Assembly: GCA_020073345.1 (NCBI GenBank)
Contig: JAIQFI010000021.1
Location: forward strand, 1-64,000
DNA from: Terriglobia bacterium
Lineage (GTDB): Bacteria > Acidobacteriota > Terriglobia > Bryobacterales > Bryobacteraceae
DNA: 64,000 nt
Direction of reading: 5' to 3'
Both the position numbers and the translations under genes were made by a program. Below the pieces are notes generated by a model. It ran no database searches. It saw nothing but the letters and a program-made list of their open reading frames with translations, and was not told where the DNA came from. This document shows, piece by piece, positions 19,022 through 27,412 of the stretch (within the stretch, counting starts at the first letter, position 1; every line of letters begins with the position of its first letter).

Positions 19022-19300
19022 TTAGCGAACGTACTGCTTGATAACGTCGATTAGCTCCTGCGCTGCGATGGATTGGGCGGAGGTCGGGCGATGGTCTGGA
19101 TCAACCAGATGAAAGCGGATGTGACCTTCCAGCACCTCCGTCATCAGAGCATTGATGGCTCCCCGGCAAGCCGCAATCGTATGGAGGATTTCCGTACACT
19201 CAGCTCCCGTTTCCAGGCTGCGTTCGACGGCTTCGACCTGTCCACGAATCCGCCGAATTCGATTCAGGAGTTTCTTCTTGTCTCGAAGTACATGGGCCAT
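19022..19300 (-). CDS. CsoR/FrmR/RcnR-family metal-sensing repressor
   Basis: A 92-residue DUF156 helical repressor beginning MAHVLRDKKKLLNRIRRIRG. Members bind Cu(I), Ni/Co or formaldehyde and release operator DNA. The metal-site pattern shows His3, a Cys in ECTEIL and His in GHIRFHL, closer to FrmR/RcnR than to the Cys-His-Cys of CsoR. An upstream ATG at 19309 is possible. A dyad GTATACC-N6-GGTATAC lies directly upstream (19315-19334). The P-type ATPase gene follows 13 bases downstream, so the two form an operon that the repressor probably controls. Confidence 0.9.
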   Translation of the reverse strand: MAHVLRDKKKLLNRIRRIRGQVEAVERSLETGAECTEILHTIAACRGAINALMTEVLEGHIRFHLVDPDHRPTSAQSIAAQELIDVIKQYVR

Positions 19301-19314
19301 AGTTTTCATTGATA

Positions 19315-19334
19315 GTATACCCCCGTAGGTATAC
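19315..19334. promoter_or_regulatory. Putative operator of the CsoR/FrmR-like repressor
   Basis: GTATACC-CCCGTA-GGTATAC is a 20-base dyad with a C-run, the usual form of CsoR/FrmR/RcnR sites. It ends 14 bases before the repressor ATG at 19300 and lies between the repressor gene and the divergent MerC-like gene, so it could control both. Confidence 0.65.
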
Positions 19335-19492
19335 GTTTGCCAGTCTTTTCTTGAGTACGGAACAGCGTCTACACCCGAAGTCCATCCATCCTCCCGTTCG
19401 CGCCAGTTGAGGCCTGAATGAATCCACCCATGAGAAAACTCTGGGTGAAAATCGGGCTTCACGGTATAAGGGATTACGCTCTGTAGCGACCC

Positions 19493-19888
19493 GTGAAAAC
19501 TGCTCCCGAAGCTTCGATCAACCTTGACGGTGCGGGCATGGCCGTATCAGCGCTCTGCGCCGTTCATTGCGTCGTAATGCCGTTGATCGTCGGAAGCCTC
19601 GCGGCAGCCGGCATTGGCTGGCTCCACAACGAGGCACTAGAGTGGCTCATTCTCGGCAGTAGCCTCACAATCGGCCTTCGCGCGCTCCTACCTGCCTTTC
19701 GGCATCGGCACGGGAAGAAGCGATGCCTTTGGCTCTTCTCGGGAGGAATGGCCAGCATTCTCCTGGGGCGCCTCGCCCAGCATGGCTCACTGCCAGACAC
19801 TCCCTTTGTGATATTCGGAGCCGTGCTGATTATTTCAGCCCACGCGATGAATCACTATTTCTGCGCAAGGTGTCAGCGATGCGGCTGA
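19493..19888 (+). CDS. MerC-domain membrane protein
   Basis: A 131-residue protein with four hydrophobic segments and the motif ALCAVHCVVMPLIVG in the first, the Cys pair by which MerC takes up Hg(II). The C-terminus has further cysteines (HYFCARCQRCG). Start GTG 19493; ATG 19538 lies just before the first membrane segment. Chromosomal MerC-like proteins far from mer operons have unknown cargo. Here no MerR, MerT, MerP or MerA is nearby, but metal transporters lie on both sides. Confidence 0.8.
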   Translation: MKTAPEASINLDGAGMAVSALCAVHCVVMPLIVGSLAAAGIGWLHNEALEWLILGSSLTIGLRALLPAFRHRHGKKRCLWLFSGGMASILLGRLAQHGSLPDTPFVIFGAVLIISAHAMNHYFCARCQRCG

Positions 19889-19930
19889 TTCGGACATACG
19901 TAGCCGTGCACGGCCTTTCTTACGGACGAT

Positions 19931-21028
19931 TCAATTCCCCAGCTCTGCAGCATCCAACAGACTGCCGTCTGGCTTCCTAGCCTCGACGTGGGCCTTCTTC
20001 CCGTCCACATTGACGATTACGAAGTTCTCAGTACTTGCAACCTTGACGGTGATATTTGCAGGCGGCGTATCGACGTCGTAAAGGGGCGCTCCACCTCCAC
20101 CGGTAGTGAAGTAATGTACGCCGTTCTTTAGATAGTGCTGGTAGTTGTGGTCATGGCCGAAGAATCCGGCAGATACTCTGTATTTCTCGAAGATCGGTTC
20201 CAGTGCCGTCATCTGCTTGTTTTCGCCTTGCCGGCGTTTTACTGCGGTTTCGGGCGGATGATGCGCCATCACAAACCGTAGATCCATGTTTTGCGAATCC
20301 CGTAGGTCCGCATCCAGCCAGCGCGTCTGCTCCTGCCAGAATGCATCTTTTTCGGCTACGGTGCCCGGAACGTTTTCGATGTCACTGTCGATCACGGCAA
20401 AATGAGCGGTGCCCCAGTTGAACGAGTAGTGCGATCGGGCATCCAAGAAGTCGAAATAGTTTTTCGCGTTCGCCTCGTGATTTCCGAGGGCTGAGAAAAA
20501 TGCGGTCTTGCGGAGCAGTTCTCGTTCGATGTCGAAAAAGATGGGCCATAGCGACGTATCGGCGCCGTCAGCTACCAAATCACCAGTCTGCATCACGAAA
20601 TCGGGGTTGGCATGTTTGAGAATGCCCTCAATGACAGTTCTATGCACGTCATGCCTGGTTCGCGTGTCGCCGTAAACGACGAACTGAAACTGCGCCGGCC
20701 CGGCGGGCGGAGTTTTGAACGACCCCTTCCCGGCGTCGCCCGGAAAGGATTGGTAATAATAAGTCGCGCCCTGCCTTAAACCGCCGAACGTGATGCTTTC
20801 CGCGTGTAGTATCGGTGCCGACTTCTCCATCTTGCCTGGCTCCGTGCCCAATGCGGCTTCGCCCTTCTGAACGAGCCACACCACTGTAGCCGAGCGCGGT
20901 CCTACGTTCACGGCGTATGGGCCTCCGACGATCTTTTCGACCGTTGCTTGCGCAGCGGCGGGCCGTACTCCTTCGGTCAGCCCGAATAATGCGGCGGTTA
21001 GCGCCCACACACCCGCAGTTCTTCTCAT
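19931..21028 (-). CDS. Secreted metallophosphoesterase, purple-acid-phosphatase-like
   Basis: A signal peptide (MRRTAGVWALTAALFGLTEG...AAAQA) is followed by a fibronectin-like domain (VNVGPRSATVVWLV) and a calcineurin-like phosphoesterase domain. All metal-binding blocks are present in order: YGDTR, QTGDLVADG, ALGNHEAN, MAHHPPE and FGHDHNYQ. It should act on phosphate esters in the periplasm with a two-metal centre. ATG 21028 gives the signal peptide; 21061 is an upstream alternative. It lies between metal transport genes but on its own promoter. Confidence 0.87.
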   Translation of the reverse strand: MRRTAGVWALTAALFGLTEGVRPAAAQATVEKIVGGPYAVNVGPRSATVVWLVQKGEAALGTEPGKMEKSAPILHAESITFGGLRQGATYYYQSFPGDAGKGSFKTPPAGPAQFQFVVYGDTRTRHDVHRTVIEGILKHANPDFVMQTGDLVADGADTSLWPIFFDIERELLRKTAFFSALGNHEANAKNYFDFLDARSHYSFNWGTAHFAVIDSDIENVPGTVAEKDAFWQEQTRWLDADLRDSQNMDLRFVMAHHPPETAVKRRQGENKQMTALEPIFEKYRVSAGFFGHDHNYQHYLKNGVHYFTTGGGGAPLYDVDTPPANITVKVASTENFVIVNVDGKKAHVEARKPDGSLLDAAELGN

Positions 21029-21192
21029 TGGCAATCTCCAGTTGGCAGGATACGCGAACACGCCGTAGTCGCCAGACCCAACGCGTTTACTCCAACCAAC
21101 TGTAGATCAAGTCTCTACGGTTTTCCTCCCCTTTTTGACAAGTGGGCCAAGTCAGGCGATGAGTGGCCTTGCATCGGCAATGACCGGAGAGC

Positions 21193-21217
21193 GGCAGGCA
21201 GGTTGCTGTAGCCTGCC
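21193..21217 (+). terminator. Hairpin with pyrimidine tail upstream of ABC pair 2
   Basis: GGCAGGC and GCCTGCC form a seven-base-pair stem with an 11-base loop, followed by GATCTTCTTTT. It lies 70 bases before the TTG start of the ABC ATPase gene. It could end transcription coming from the left or act as an attenuator of the transport operon. The U-tract is not perfect. Confidence 0.35.
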
Positions 21218-21286
21218 GATCTTCTTTTGAGTCAGGCACACCTTGTCTCCAGTAAACTTGAGTTACCAAAAGAAAGGGCGAGGTCG

Positions 21287-21982
21287 TTGGATCACGTACT
21301 TGAGGTGGATCATTTGTCGGTCCGTTTTGGCGAGATCGAGGTCCTGTCGGATCTGAGCTTCAACGTCATGAAAGGTAGCTCTCTCGCCGTCATTGGGCCC
21401 AATGGCGCGGGCAAGACGGTCCTGTTTCGAGCCCTGATCGGATCCCTTCCGTCTGGCGGAACGATCCGATGGGCGCCGGATGTGAGAATCGGCTACGTTC
21501 CTCAGAAGCTCGACCTCGAACGTGACGTACCGATCACCGGGATGGACTTTCTACAGGCGCGCTCTAAAGTGACACGAGGTTCGGACACTGATGTCTCCCG
21601 AGTCTTGGATCTAGTCGGCGTTTCAAGGCAGGCCAGCGAAAGCACGATCGGAACCCTTTCAGGCGGACAGTTCCAGCGGCTGCTTGTGGCGTTCGCCCTC
21701 CTCGGCAATCCAGCCGTCCTTTTGCTGGATGAGCCAACGGCCGGCGTCGACGAGCCCGGCCAGAAACAGCTCAACGAACTCGTCCACCGCCTTCAGGAAG
21801 AACAAAACCTTACGGTTCTTTTCGTCTCGCACGAGCTGACGGTCGTGTATCAATACGCTACCAACGTCCTGTGCCTGAATCGCAGTCGCGCCTGCTTCGG
21901 GCCGCCAAGAAAGATTCTCACGCCGGATTTGCTAAGCGAAATCTATGGAACGCCGGTAAAGTTTCACGTGCATGATGATTGA
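21287..21982 (+). CDS. Metal ABC transporter ATP-binding protein (ZnuC-like), pair 2
   Basis: An ATPase with Walker A GPNGAGKTV, signature LSGGQFQRLLVAFAL, Walker B VLLLDEPTAGVD and switch His in VSHELTVV. The frame is open to 21227; the TTG at 21287 was chosen since it has a purine-rich AGAAAGGG eight bases upstream and gives the family's usual N-terminus. It overlaps the permease gene by eleven bases. It is clearly different in sequence from the pair-1 ATPase, so not a recent duplicate. Confidence 0.88.
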   Translation: MDHVLEVDHLSVRFGEIEVLSDLSFNVMKGSSLAVIGPNGAGKTVLFRALIGSLPSGGTIRWAPDVRIGYVPQKLDLERDVPITGMDFLQARSKVTRGSDTDVSRVLDLVGVSRQASESTIGTLSGGQFQRLLVAFALLGNPAVLLLDEPTAGVDEPGQKQLNELVHRLQEEQNLTVLFVSHELTVVYQYATNVLCLNRSRACFGPPRKILTPDLLSEIYGTPVKFHVHDD

Positions 21983-22724
21983 AACGCTCGTGCTGTCTGT
22001 CACCATGGCGGTCGCGGCGGGGCTCGTAGGGTGCTTCGCCGTGATGCGGCGCATGGCTCTGGCCGCCGACGCGCTATCGCACGTCGCGCTACCTGGCATC
22101 GGAGTCGCGCTGGCTCTTCATATTCATCCGATCTTCGGGGCTGTGGCAATGCTGTTCTTTGGTGCGCTTATAGTTTGGGCTGTAGACGGAAAGGCGCGGG
22201 TTGGCACCGAGGCGCTGATCGGTGTCCTGTTTTCCGCAGCGCTCGCCGTGGGCAGCATGATGACTTCCGGGCAGGATCTTGTAGACGCTCTCTTCGGAGG
22301 GGCCGGGATCTTAACTTGGCCGGAGATCATGTTCGGCATTGTCGCCGCGACGCTTGTGGTTGCCTTTGTTGTGACCCAAAGGAACAGTCTCGTGGTCATG
22401 CTTGTGTCACCCGACGTTGCGCGCACTGCAGGCATCAACGTCCGGCGCCTTAACCTGTTCTACTTGCTGACGTTTGCTCTTACAATCGCACTCGGGTTGC
22501 GCTATTTGGGCGTGCTCCTCATGGGGGCTCTGATCATAATTCCTGCGGCAACTGCGAAGCGGCTCGCCAAGAACTTAACTGGGATGCTGCTGATCGCGGT
22601 CGTGGTTGCTGTGGCCGCGACCGTTGCGGGCACATGGCTGGCCTCTTGGCTCCACCGCGAAACTGGACCCCTCATCGTCACGGTTGCCGCCTGCATTTTC
22701 TCACTCAGCTTTCTACAAAGATGA
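21972..22724 (+). CDS. Metal ABC transporter permease (ZnuB-like), pair 2
   Basis: A 250-residue ABC-3 family permease with motifs VMRRMALAADALSHVALPGI and GVLLMGALIIIPAATAKRL and about eight hydrophobic segments. Start ATG 21972 lies within the ATPase gene, indicating translational coupling. As with pair 1 no substrate-binding protein gene follows; the next 395 bases contain only a kinase remnant. Confidence 0.88.
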   Translation: MMIETLVLSVTMAVAAGLVGCFAVMRRMALAADALSHVALPGIGVALALHIHPIFGAVAMLFFGALIVWAVDGKARVGTEALIGVLFSAALAVGSMMTSGQDLVDALFGGAGILTWPEIMFGIVAATLVVAFVVTQRNSLVVMLVSPDVARTAGINVRRLNLFYLLTFALTIALGLRYLGVLLMGALIIIPAATAKRLAKNLTGMLLIAVVVAVAATVAGTWLASWLHRETGPLIVTVAACIFSLSFLQR

Positions 22725-22959
22725 CAAGGATTTTTCCGAACAGCGTCTGCTCTCTCTGCGTTTTCCTTGGAGCTGGGTAAGCAAGCCGGGTCGTTGTATA
22801 GCGCTTCAGAACCACGGACCGAGATCCTCTACCGATAATGCTCCATATCGGGACCATCCAGATCAATCTGCTGCAATGCCAAAAGGTGTTTGCGGCGGTT
22901 TCGTCACGCGCGATCCTTTTCATTCGTCGAAGAATAATGGCAGCGTTCGGATCGCGTTG

Positions 22960-23113
22960 CGAAAGGGAATCCTTTCCGCACGATTCCCAGGCCGTCGGCT
23001 CGATTTCAGCGGGAAGCCCAAGTGCTAGCGTCGTTAGACCATCCGAACATTGGACACATTTACGGAATCGTGGACGCCGAAGACTCGCGAGGTTTGGTCC
23101 TCGCGCCGAAGTT
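22960..23113 (+). pseudogene. Fragment of an acidobacterial Ser/Thr kinase gene
   Basis: After a one-base frame change near 23000 the sequence reads RFQREAQVLASLDHPNIG and then HIYGIVDAEDSRGLVLA, the alpha-C helix and following strands of the N-lobe of a PknB-like kinase; before the shift SFPHDSQAV fits the preceding linker. Neither the glycine loop nor the catalytic loop is present. The rest of the gap from 22725 shows nothing recognisable. It ends where the ADOP gene begins on the other strand. Confidence 0.55.
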
Positions 23114-23118
23114 TTGCA

Positions 23119-25848
23119 TTACGATCGCAGTGCTATGGTTGGATCGACTCGCACAGCACGCCTTGTGGGAATCGCACATGCGAGCAATGCAATCAACACC
23201 AGCAGCACACACACCGCTCCATAAGTCCCTGGATCGGTCGGTGTGATTCCATACAGCGCGGACTGCATCAATCCCGTGAGGCTGACAGCGCCGGCGGTAC
23301 CGATGGCTACCCCCGCAGCGATCATGACTCCTGCTTGTCGAAGGATCATTCCCAATACATTAGCGGAGCCAGCTCCCAGCGCCATCCGGATTCCGATTTC
23401 CCGAGTGCGCTCCGCGACCGAGTACGCCATCACTCCGTAGATTCCAGTAGCTGCCAGGATTACAGAGACAATTCCGAAGAGTCCAAGCAACAGCATATAG
23501 ATCCGCATATTGCCCACCTGATCGTTCAGGTTCTCCTGCAGCGTGCGGAGGCCCGCCACCGGTGTATTGGGATCGACTTCCGCGACGGCTCGCTTCACGG
23601 CGTTTGCCAGATTCATCGGTTCGCCGGAAGTGCGGACCACAAAGTACATCCCGGTGCGGAAGTAGACTAACGGGCCAGCGAACTGGGATGTCTGCTGTAG
23701 GTGCGGCACATAAACGGCAGGAGTGTGTTCGCGCTCAAGACGAGTCGTCACGGTATCGCCGACCACGGCGATAATCTCGCGCGGGCGTTCGTTTGGAGCA
23801 ATGTTGAGGGTTACCTGCTGACCAATCGGATTTTCTCGGGGAAAGAATTGCCTTGCCAAGGTCTGGTTAATGATCATCACCAGGGGCGCTTCTGCTGTGT
23901 CGCGGTCATTGAAATCCCGGCCTCTTACGAGCGGGACTCTCATCGTGGCGAAGAAATCGGGTGTAACAGCAAAGTAATTCGCGGTTTGATCCAGTTGCTG
24001 AGATCCGCTTGCGGAGTTGCTGGATGGCGGTGCGGCGCGGCCTTCAATCAGAAACGACGTGGATAACGGTATTCCAGCTTTGTTCAAAGGAGGTACATTG
24101 ACGGCAGCGGCAGAAACAACACCGGGCACGTTCCGCAGGCGTTCTGCGACGCGATCGAACATCTGCCCCGGGCGGGGGCTGACGTCCCATAATCCAACAC
24201 CGCGGTATTTCCCGGCGGGCTTGGCGCCCGCGCTGATCGGCCATCGAAAATCGAACGTTAGCAGATTCTTGGGATCCGCTCCGAGGTCCTGTTTCTGGAT
24301 ACGGATAAAGCTGTTGATCATGAGCCCGGCGCTAATCAGTAGCAGGAGCGCCAGAGCGATCTGACCGGTAACCAGCGCGCGGCGCAAATATTGGTGGCCA
24401 GTGCCTTCCGTACCGCTCCGACTGGACTCCTTCAAAGAATTCAGTAGGTCGAGCTTCGAGGTTTGAATCGCCGGAACCACAGCAAAGATGACACTGGTGA
24501 GCAGTACCACCAGAGCGGTGAATCCGAGAACGCGCATATCTACCGTGATCTCATGGAGGCGTGGGAAATTGGCTGGGGCGATCACAAGGAATAATTTGAG
24601 GCCTCCCCAGGCGAGCAAGAGTCCCACCACGCCGCCGAGCGCCGACAGAGGAAAGCTTTCAGCTAGTAGCTGCCGGACGATGCGTCCGCGACCCGCGCCC
24701 AAGGCGCCCCGAACGGCTACTTCCGTTCGCCGCGAAGCGGCTCGCGCCAGCAGCAGTCCGGCTACGTTTGCGCATGCAATCAGCAGCACGAATGCCACAG
24801 CACCTTGCAGAAGCAGCAATGGCGAACGAAAAGCGCCGTAAGCGGCGCTTTGCAGAGCCTCGACACGAGCGCCGAGACCCTTATGGCGCTCCTGATCACT
24901 CGCGGCCAGCTGGGCGGAGATGGTGTCGACCTCGGACTGTGCTTGCTTGATTGAAATCCCCGGTTTTAGACGCCCGACTATGGTGTTACCTCCCACTCTG
25001 CTGAGTACTTGGGTGCCGGTCAGGCAGAGAGGCAGGAAGAATTCCACCTGATCTCCGAAGAAAACAAAATTGGCGGGCATGACACCGATCACCGTGCTTT
25101 TCGCAGAGTTCAGGGTCAACGTTTTTCCAACGACTGCCGGGTCCCCTGCGAAGCGACGCTGCCACATTCCATGGCTGATGACTACTACGGGCGCTACGTT
25201 ATCGACCTGATCTTCTTCGTCTGTGAAGGTTCGACCCATTAGGGGCTTGACGCCGAGCGATCGGAACAGCGACGGTGAGAGCGTCTGTCCCAGAATCCGT
25301 TCCGCGGGAGCGCCATCCTGATCGGCGCCTAAAATTCCCTGACCGCAAGCGGCCCCATTATATGCTCCGACAGATTCGAACGAGGAGGCCCGATCGCGAA
25401 ACGCGAAGTAGGTCGAAATACTCGCGGTCTGTGCTTGACTCGGATTCTCAGCCGGGACTGTCCAAATTACGGCGAGGCGGTTTGGATCGGGGAAGGCCAG
25501 CGGCTTTAGCAAAGTGGAATCGAGCAGACTAAAGATCAGCGTGTTAGCGCCGATTCCAAGGGCAAGAGAGATGGTCGCGGCGGCGGTGAAGCCGGGATTC
25601 CGGCGAAGACTCCGGATGGCGTAAAGAATATCGCGAGCCACGGTCTCCATGCTGAACAGTGGATCGCCTTCGCGCGTGCGCTCCTCAAGACGAGTGCGAT
25701 TCCCGAATTGGCGCAGCGCCGCATAGCGAGCATCATCAGGGGAGAGTCCCCGCTCGACGTTGGCCTGGGTTTCGATGTCGAGGTGTGATTGGATTTCCTC
25801 GCTGAGTTCGTGCTCTGTCCGCCAACGTAGCCATCGTGGAAGTTTCAT
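23119..25848 (-). CDS. ADOP family FtsX/MacB-like permease
   Basis: A 909-residue permease of the acidobacterial duplicated orphan permease type. The N-terminal segment (MKLPRWLRWRTEHELSEEIQ) is the usual ADOP leader, followed by two MacB periplasmic-core plus FtsX units: first membrane helix at ISLALGIGANTLIFSLLDS, first FtsX core at LLILACANVAGLLLARAASR-like sequence, second near ILAATGIYGVMAYSVAERTR. There is no ATPase gene next to it, as usual for this family. Its ATG overlaps the PadR stop (ATGA), so the two are translationally coupled. The exported substrate is unknown. Confidence 0.92.
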   Translation of the reverse strand: MKLPRWLRWRTEHELSEEIQSHLDIETQANVERGLSPDDARYAALRQFGNRTRLEERTREGDPLFSMETVARDILYAIRSLRRNPGFTAAATISLALGIGANTLIFSLLDSTLLKPLAFPDPNRLAVIWTVPAENPSQAQTASISTYFAFRDRASSFESVGAYNGAACGQGILGADQDGAPAERILGQTLSPSLFRSLGVKPLMGRTFTDEEDQVDNVAPVVVISHGMWQRRFAGDPAVVGKTLTLNSAKSTVIGVMPANFVFFGDQVEFFLPLCLTGTQVLSRVGGNTIVGRLKPGISIKQAQSEVDTISAQLAASDQERHKGLGARVEALQSAAYGAFRSPLLLLQGAVAFVLLIACANVAGLLLARAASRRTEVAVRGALGAGRGRIVRQLLAESFPLSALGGVVGLLLAWGGLKLFLVIAPANFPRLHEITVDMRVLGFTALVVLLTSVIFAVVPAIQTSKLDLLNSLKESSRSGTEGTGHQYLRRALVTGQIALALLLLISAGLMINSFIRIQKQDLGADPKNLLTFDFRWPISAGAKPAGKYRGVGLWDVSPRPGQMFDRVAERLRNVPGVVSAAAVNVPPLNKAGIPLSTSFLIEGRAAPPSSNSASGSQQLDQTANYFAVTPDFFATMRVPLVRGRDFNDRDTAEAPLVMIINQTLARQFFPRENPIGQQVTLNIAPNERPREIIAVVGDTVTTRLEREHTPAVYVPHLQQTSQFAGPLVYFRTGMYFVVRTSGEPMNLANAVKRAVAEVDPNTPVAGLRTLQENLNDQVGNMRIYMLLLGLFGIVSVILAATGIYGVMAYSVAERTREIGIRMALGAGSANVLGMILRQAGVMIAAGVAIGTAGAVSLTGLMQSALYGITPTDPGTYGAVCVLLVLIALLACAIPTRRAVRVDPTIALRS

Positions 25849-26195
25849 CAAGCCTCCATTTGCCTTGGTTTCAAGACGCGTGAGACGGCGCGTACCATCT
25901 TCTCCCACTTGCTCGCTTCGGCAATGAGTCGTTTGCGTCCCGTCGCGGTTAACTTATAGAATCGCGCGCGACGATTGTTGGTGGACGTGCCCCAATCAGA
26001 GGCAATAAGCCCAGCGCGTTCGAGCCGCTGTAGTGCTGGATAGAGCGAGCCGTGATCCACAAGCAGCACATTGTCCGAACTCCTCTGGATCGCTGTGGCT
26101 ATCCCGTGACCATGTCGTGAGCCTAAGACGAGCGTCTGCAGCACCAGGAGATCGAGAGTCCCTTGGAGAAGTTGAATACGGTCTTGATGGGACAT
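25848..26195 (-). CDS. PadR family transcriptional regulator
   Basis: A 115-residue winged-helix repressor: LLQGTLDLLVLQTLVLG, then HGHGIATAIQR, DHGSLYPALQRLERAGLI and a C-terminal dimer helix. These are the standard PadR blocks of the acidobacterial ADOP-linked group. It overlaps the permease gene by four bases. Two 23-base tandem repeats immediately upstream (26195-26240) look like its own operator. Confidence 0.93.
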   Translation of the reverse strand: MSHQDRIQLLQGTLDLLVLQTLVLGSRHGHGIATAIQRSSDNVLLVDHGSLYPALQRLERAGLIASDWGTSTNNRRARFYKLTATGRKRLIAEASKWEKMVRAVSRVLKPRQMEA

Positions 26196-26240
26196 TCTAG
26201 GAGGTAGTCTACCAGAGTTCTAGGAGCGTGTCTACTGGAG
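26195..26240. repeat. Tandem 23-bp repeat, probable PadR operator
   Basis: 26195-26217 and 26218-26240 are tandem copies identical at 18 of 23 positions, each starting TTCTAGGAG and holding GTCTAC. The first contains the near-perfect dyad GGTAGTCTACC. They begin at the first base of the PadR start codon, so a bound protein would block the promoter and ribosome site. Confidence 0.55.
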
Positions 26241-26337
26241 TGTTCAGGTAACTGATTGAGGTCATTTTCGGTGCAAAAGTTGCGGATGGTGACCGTATGT
26301 TGATTGGGTGCGAACGATTCCGATCTAGAGTTCAATG

Positions 26338-26736
26338 TTAAGCAAGGGGACTCTTCCGGCCTGTGAACAAAGTGCGCTCGTCAACGAAGCAGAGTTTGTT
26401 GCCGAATGGGTCGGCGCAATAAAAACTGCGTTCTCCCCATGGTTGTGTCTCAATTGGCCGAAGAATGGAACCATTCTGTTGTTGGCTTACGCGTGCTTGG
26501 TACGCCTCAAGATCATCTACAGCGAAGTACACATGGTCTGGATTGGGCGTCGCGTCCCAGGCGTCGCCGTCCGCACGGGGATCGAAACACGCGAGGATGG
26601 TTCCGCCGCAATCGAAATAGTGCCGCCCCGGAGAGATCCGCATTCCAGGTTGCGCTAGAACGGCGGAATAGTAGAGTGCTGCGTCATCAATGCTAGAAAC
26701 TGGAACGATCACGCGGAACAAACGGGCAGACGCCAT
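26338..26736 (-). CDS. VOC (glyoxalase/bleomycin-resistance) family protein
   Basis: A 132-residue single-unit VOC protein with two beta-alpha-beta-beta-beta modules: RVIVPVSSIDDAALYYSAVL at the start and PDHVYFAVDDLEAYQARV, then FYCADPFGNKLCFVDE in the second. Metal-binding residues of true glyoxalases cannot be assigned with certainty. ATG 26736 is preferred over 26817, which would run into the divergent HxlR gene. The divergent HxlR gene may regulate it. Confidence 0.85.
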   Translation of the reverse strand: MASARLFRVIVPVSSIDDAALYYSAVLAQPGMRISPGRHYFDCGGTILACFDPRADGDAWDATPNPDHVYFAVDDLEAYQARVSQQQNGSILRPIETQPWGERSFYCADPFGNKLCFVDERTLFTGRKSPLA

Positions 26737-26770
26737 ATGGGAGAGTGTAAGGCGGCTCGGAGCCTTTGAC

Positions 26771-26791
26771 AAGTAGGCACTTTGAAGTACC
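26771..26791. promoter_or_regulatory. Possible HxlR operator
   Basis: AAGTAGGCACTTTGAAGTAC contains the overlapping small dyads AAGT-N4-ACTT and ACTT-TG-AAGT. It is centred in the 73-base gap between the divergent VOC and HxlR genes, where an autoregulator would bind. Confidence 0.35.
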
Positions 26792-26809
26792 CTGGTCGCG
26801 TGGGGGGCT

Positions 26810-27208
26810 ATGGGCAAAACCGGGACAAGTCACATTGAGCGAGACCGTTGTCCACTTTACACGGCGATCTGTGTGATTCAGGGTCGCTGGAAACCGATGA
26901 TCTTTCGCCGCCTCAGTGAAGGCCCACTCGGCTTTGGCGTACTTCGGAAGACCATGCCCGGCGTAACGACTAAGGTACTGCGGCAACAATTACGCGAACT
27001 CGAAGCTGATGGCCTTGTCGCCCGATCAGTGCGGGAGAAGCCCGCACTTCAAGTGAAGTATCAGATCACTCCGCACGGCGAAACGCTGGGCCCTGTCTTT
27101 GAAACATTATGGACATGGGGGACGCTTCATCTCGCGCAAGTGCGACACGAAGCAAAACCATCGCGAATGGAGATGGTTCAGGCAGATCACCCACGACAAG
27201 TCGTGTAG
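26810..27208 (+). CDS. HxlR family transcriptional regulator
   Basis: A 132-residue winged-helix protein with the family hallmarks: a cysteine near the N-terminus (CPLYTAICVIQGRWKPMI), FRRLSEGPLGFGVLRKTMPG and LRQQLRELEADGLV, then the wing (KYQITPHGETLGPV). Members often sense electrophiles or oxidants through that cysteine. It is divergent from the VOC gene, its likely target. Confidence 0.92.
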   Translation: MGKTGTSHIERDRCPLYTAICVIQGRWKPMIFRRLSEGPLGFGVLRKTMPGVTTKVLRQQLRELEADGLVARSVREKPALQVKYQITPHGETLGPVFETLWTWGTLHLAQVRHEAKPSRMEMVQADHPRQVV

Positions 27209-27412
27209 TGTTTACCAATCCTAGGAGAGGTGTGGAGCGAATAGCGCCTGTATTACGGCGTATCCGGACACTATCTTAAGCCGTCCCGTGTCAAAAGCAT
27301 TGCATTTCGACACTGAGCTCTCTCCGGTGGTGTGACTCGTCATGCAGGTCGCACCACCTTCGTATGTCAGGTGAGGTGAGCTTGCCCACCCTCTGGGTTG
27401 TCACGGAACGAG

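Noticed and set aside
21110-21180. TGAC...GTCA around 21136-21156 as a metal-repressor site before ABC pair 2
   Set aside because: Only four outer bases pair on each side; it does not match known Zur or MntR boxes well enough.
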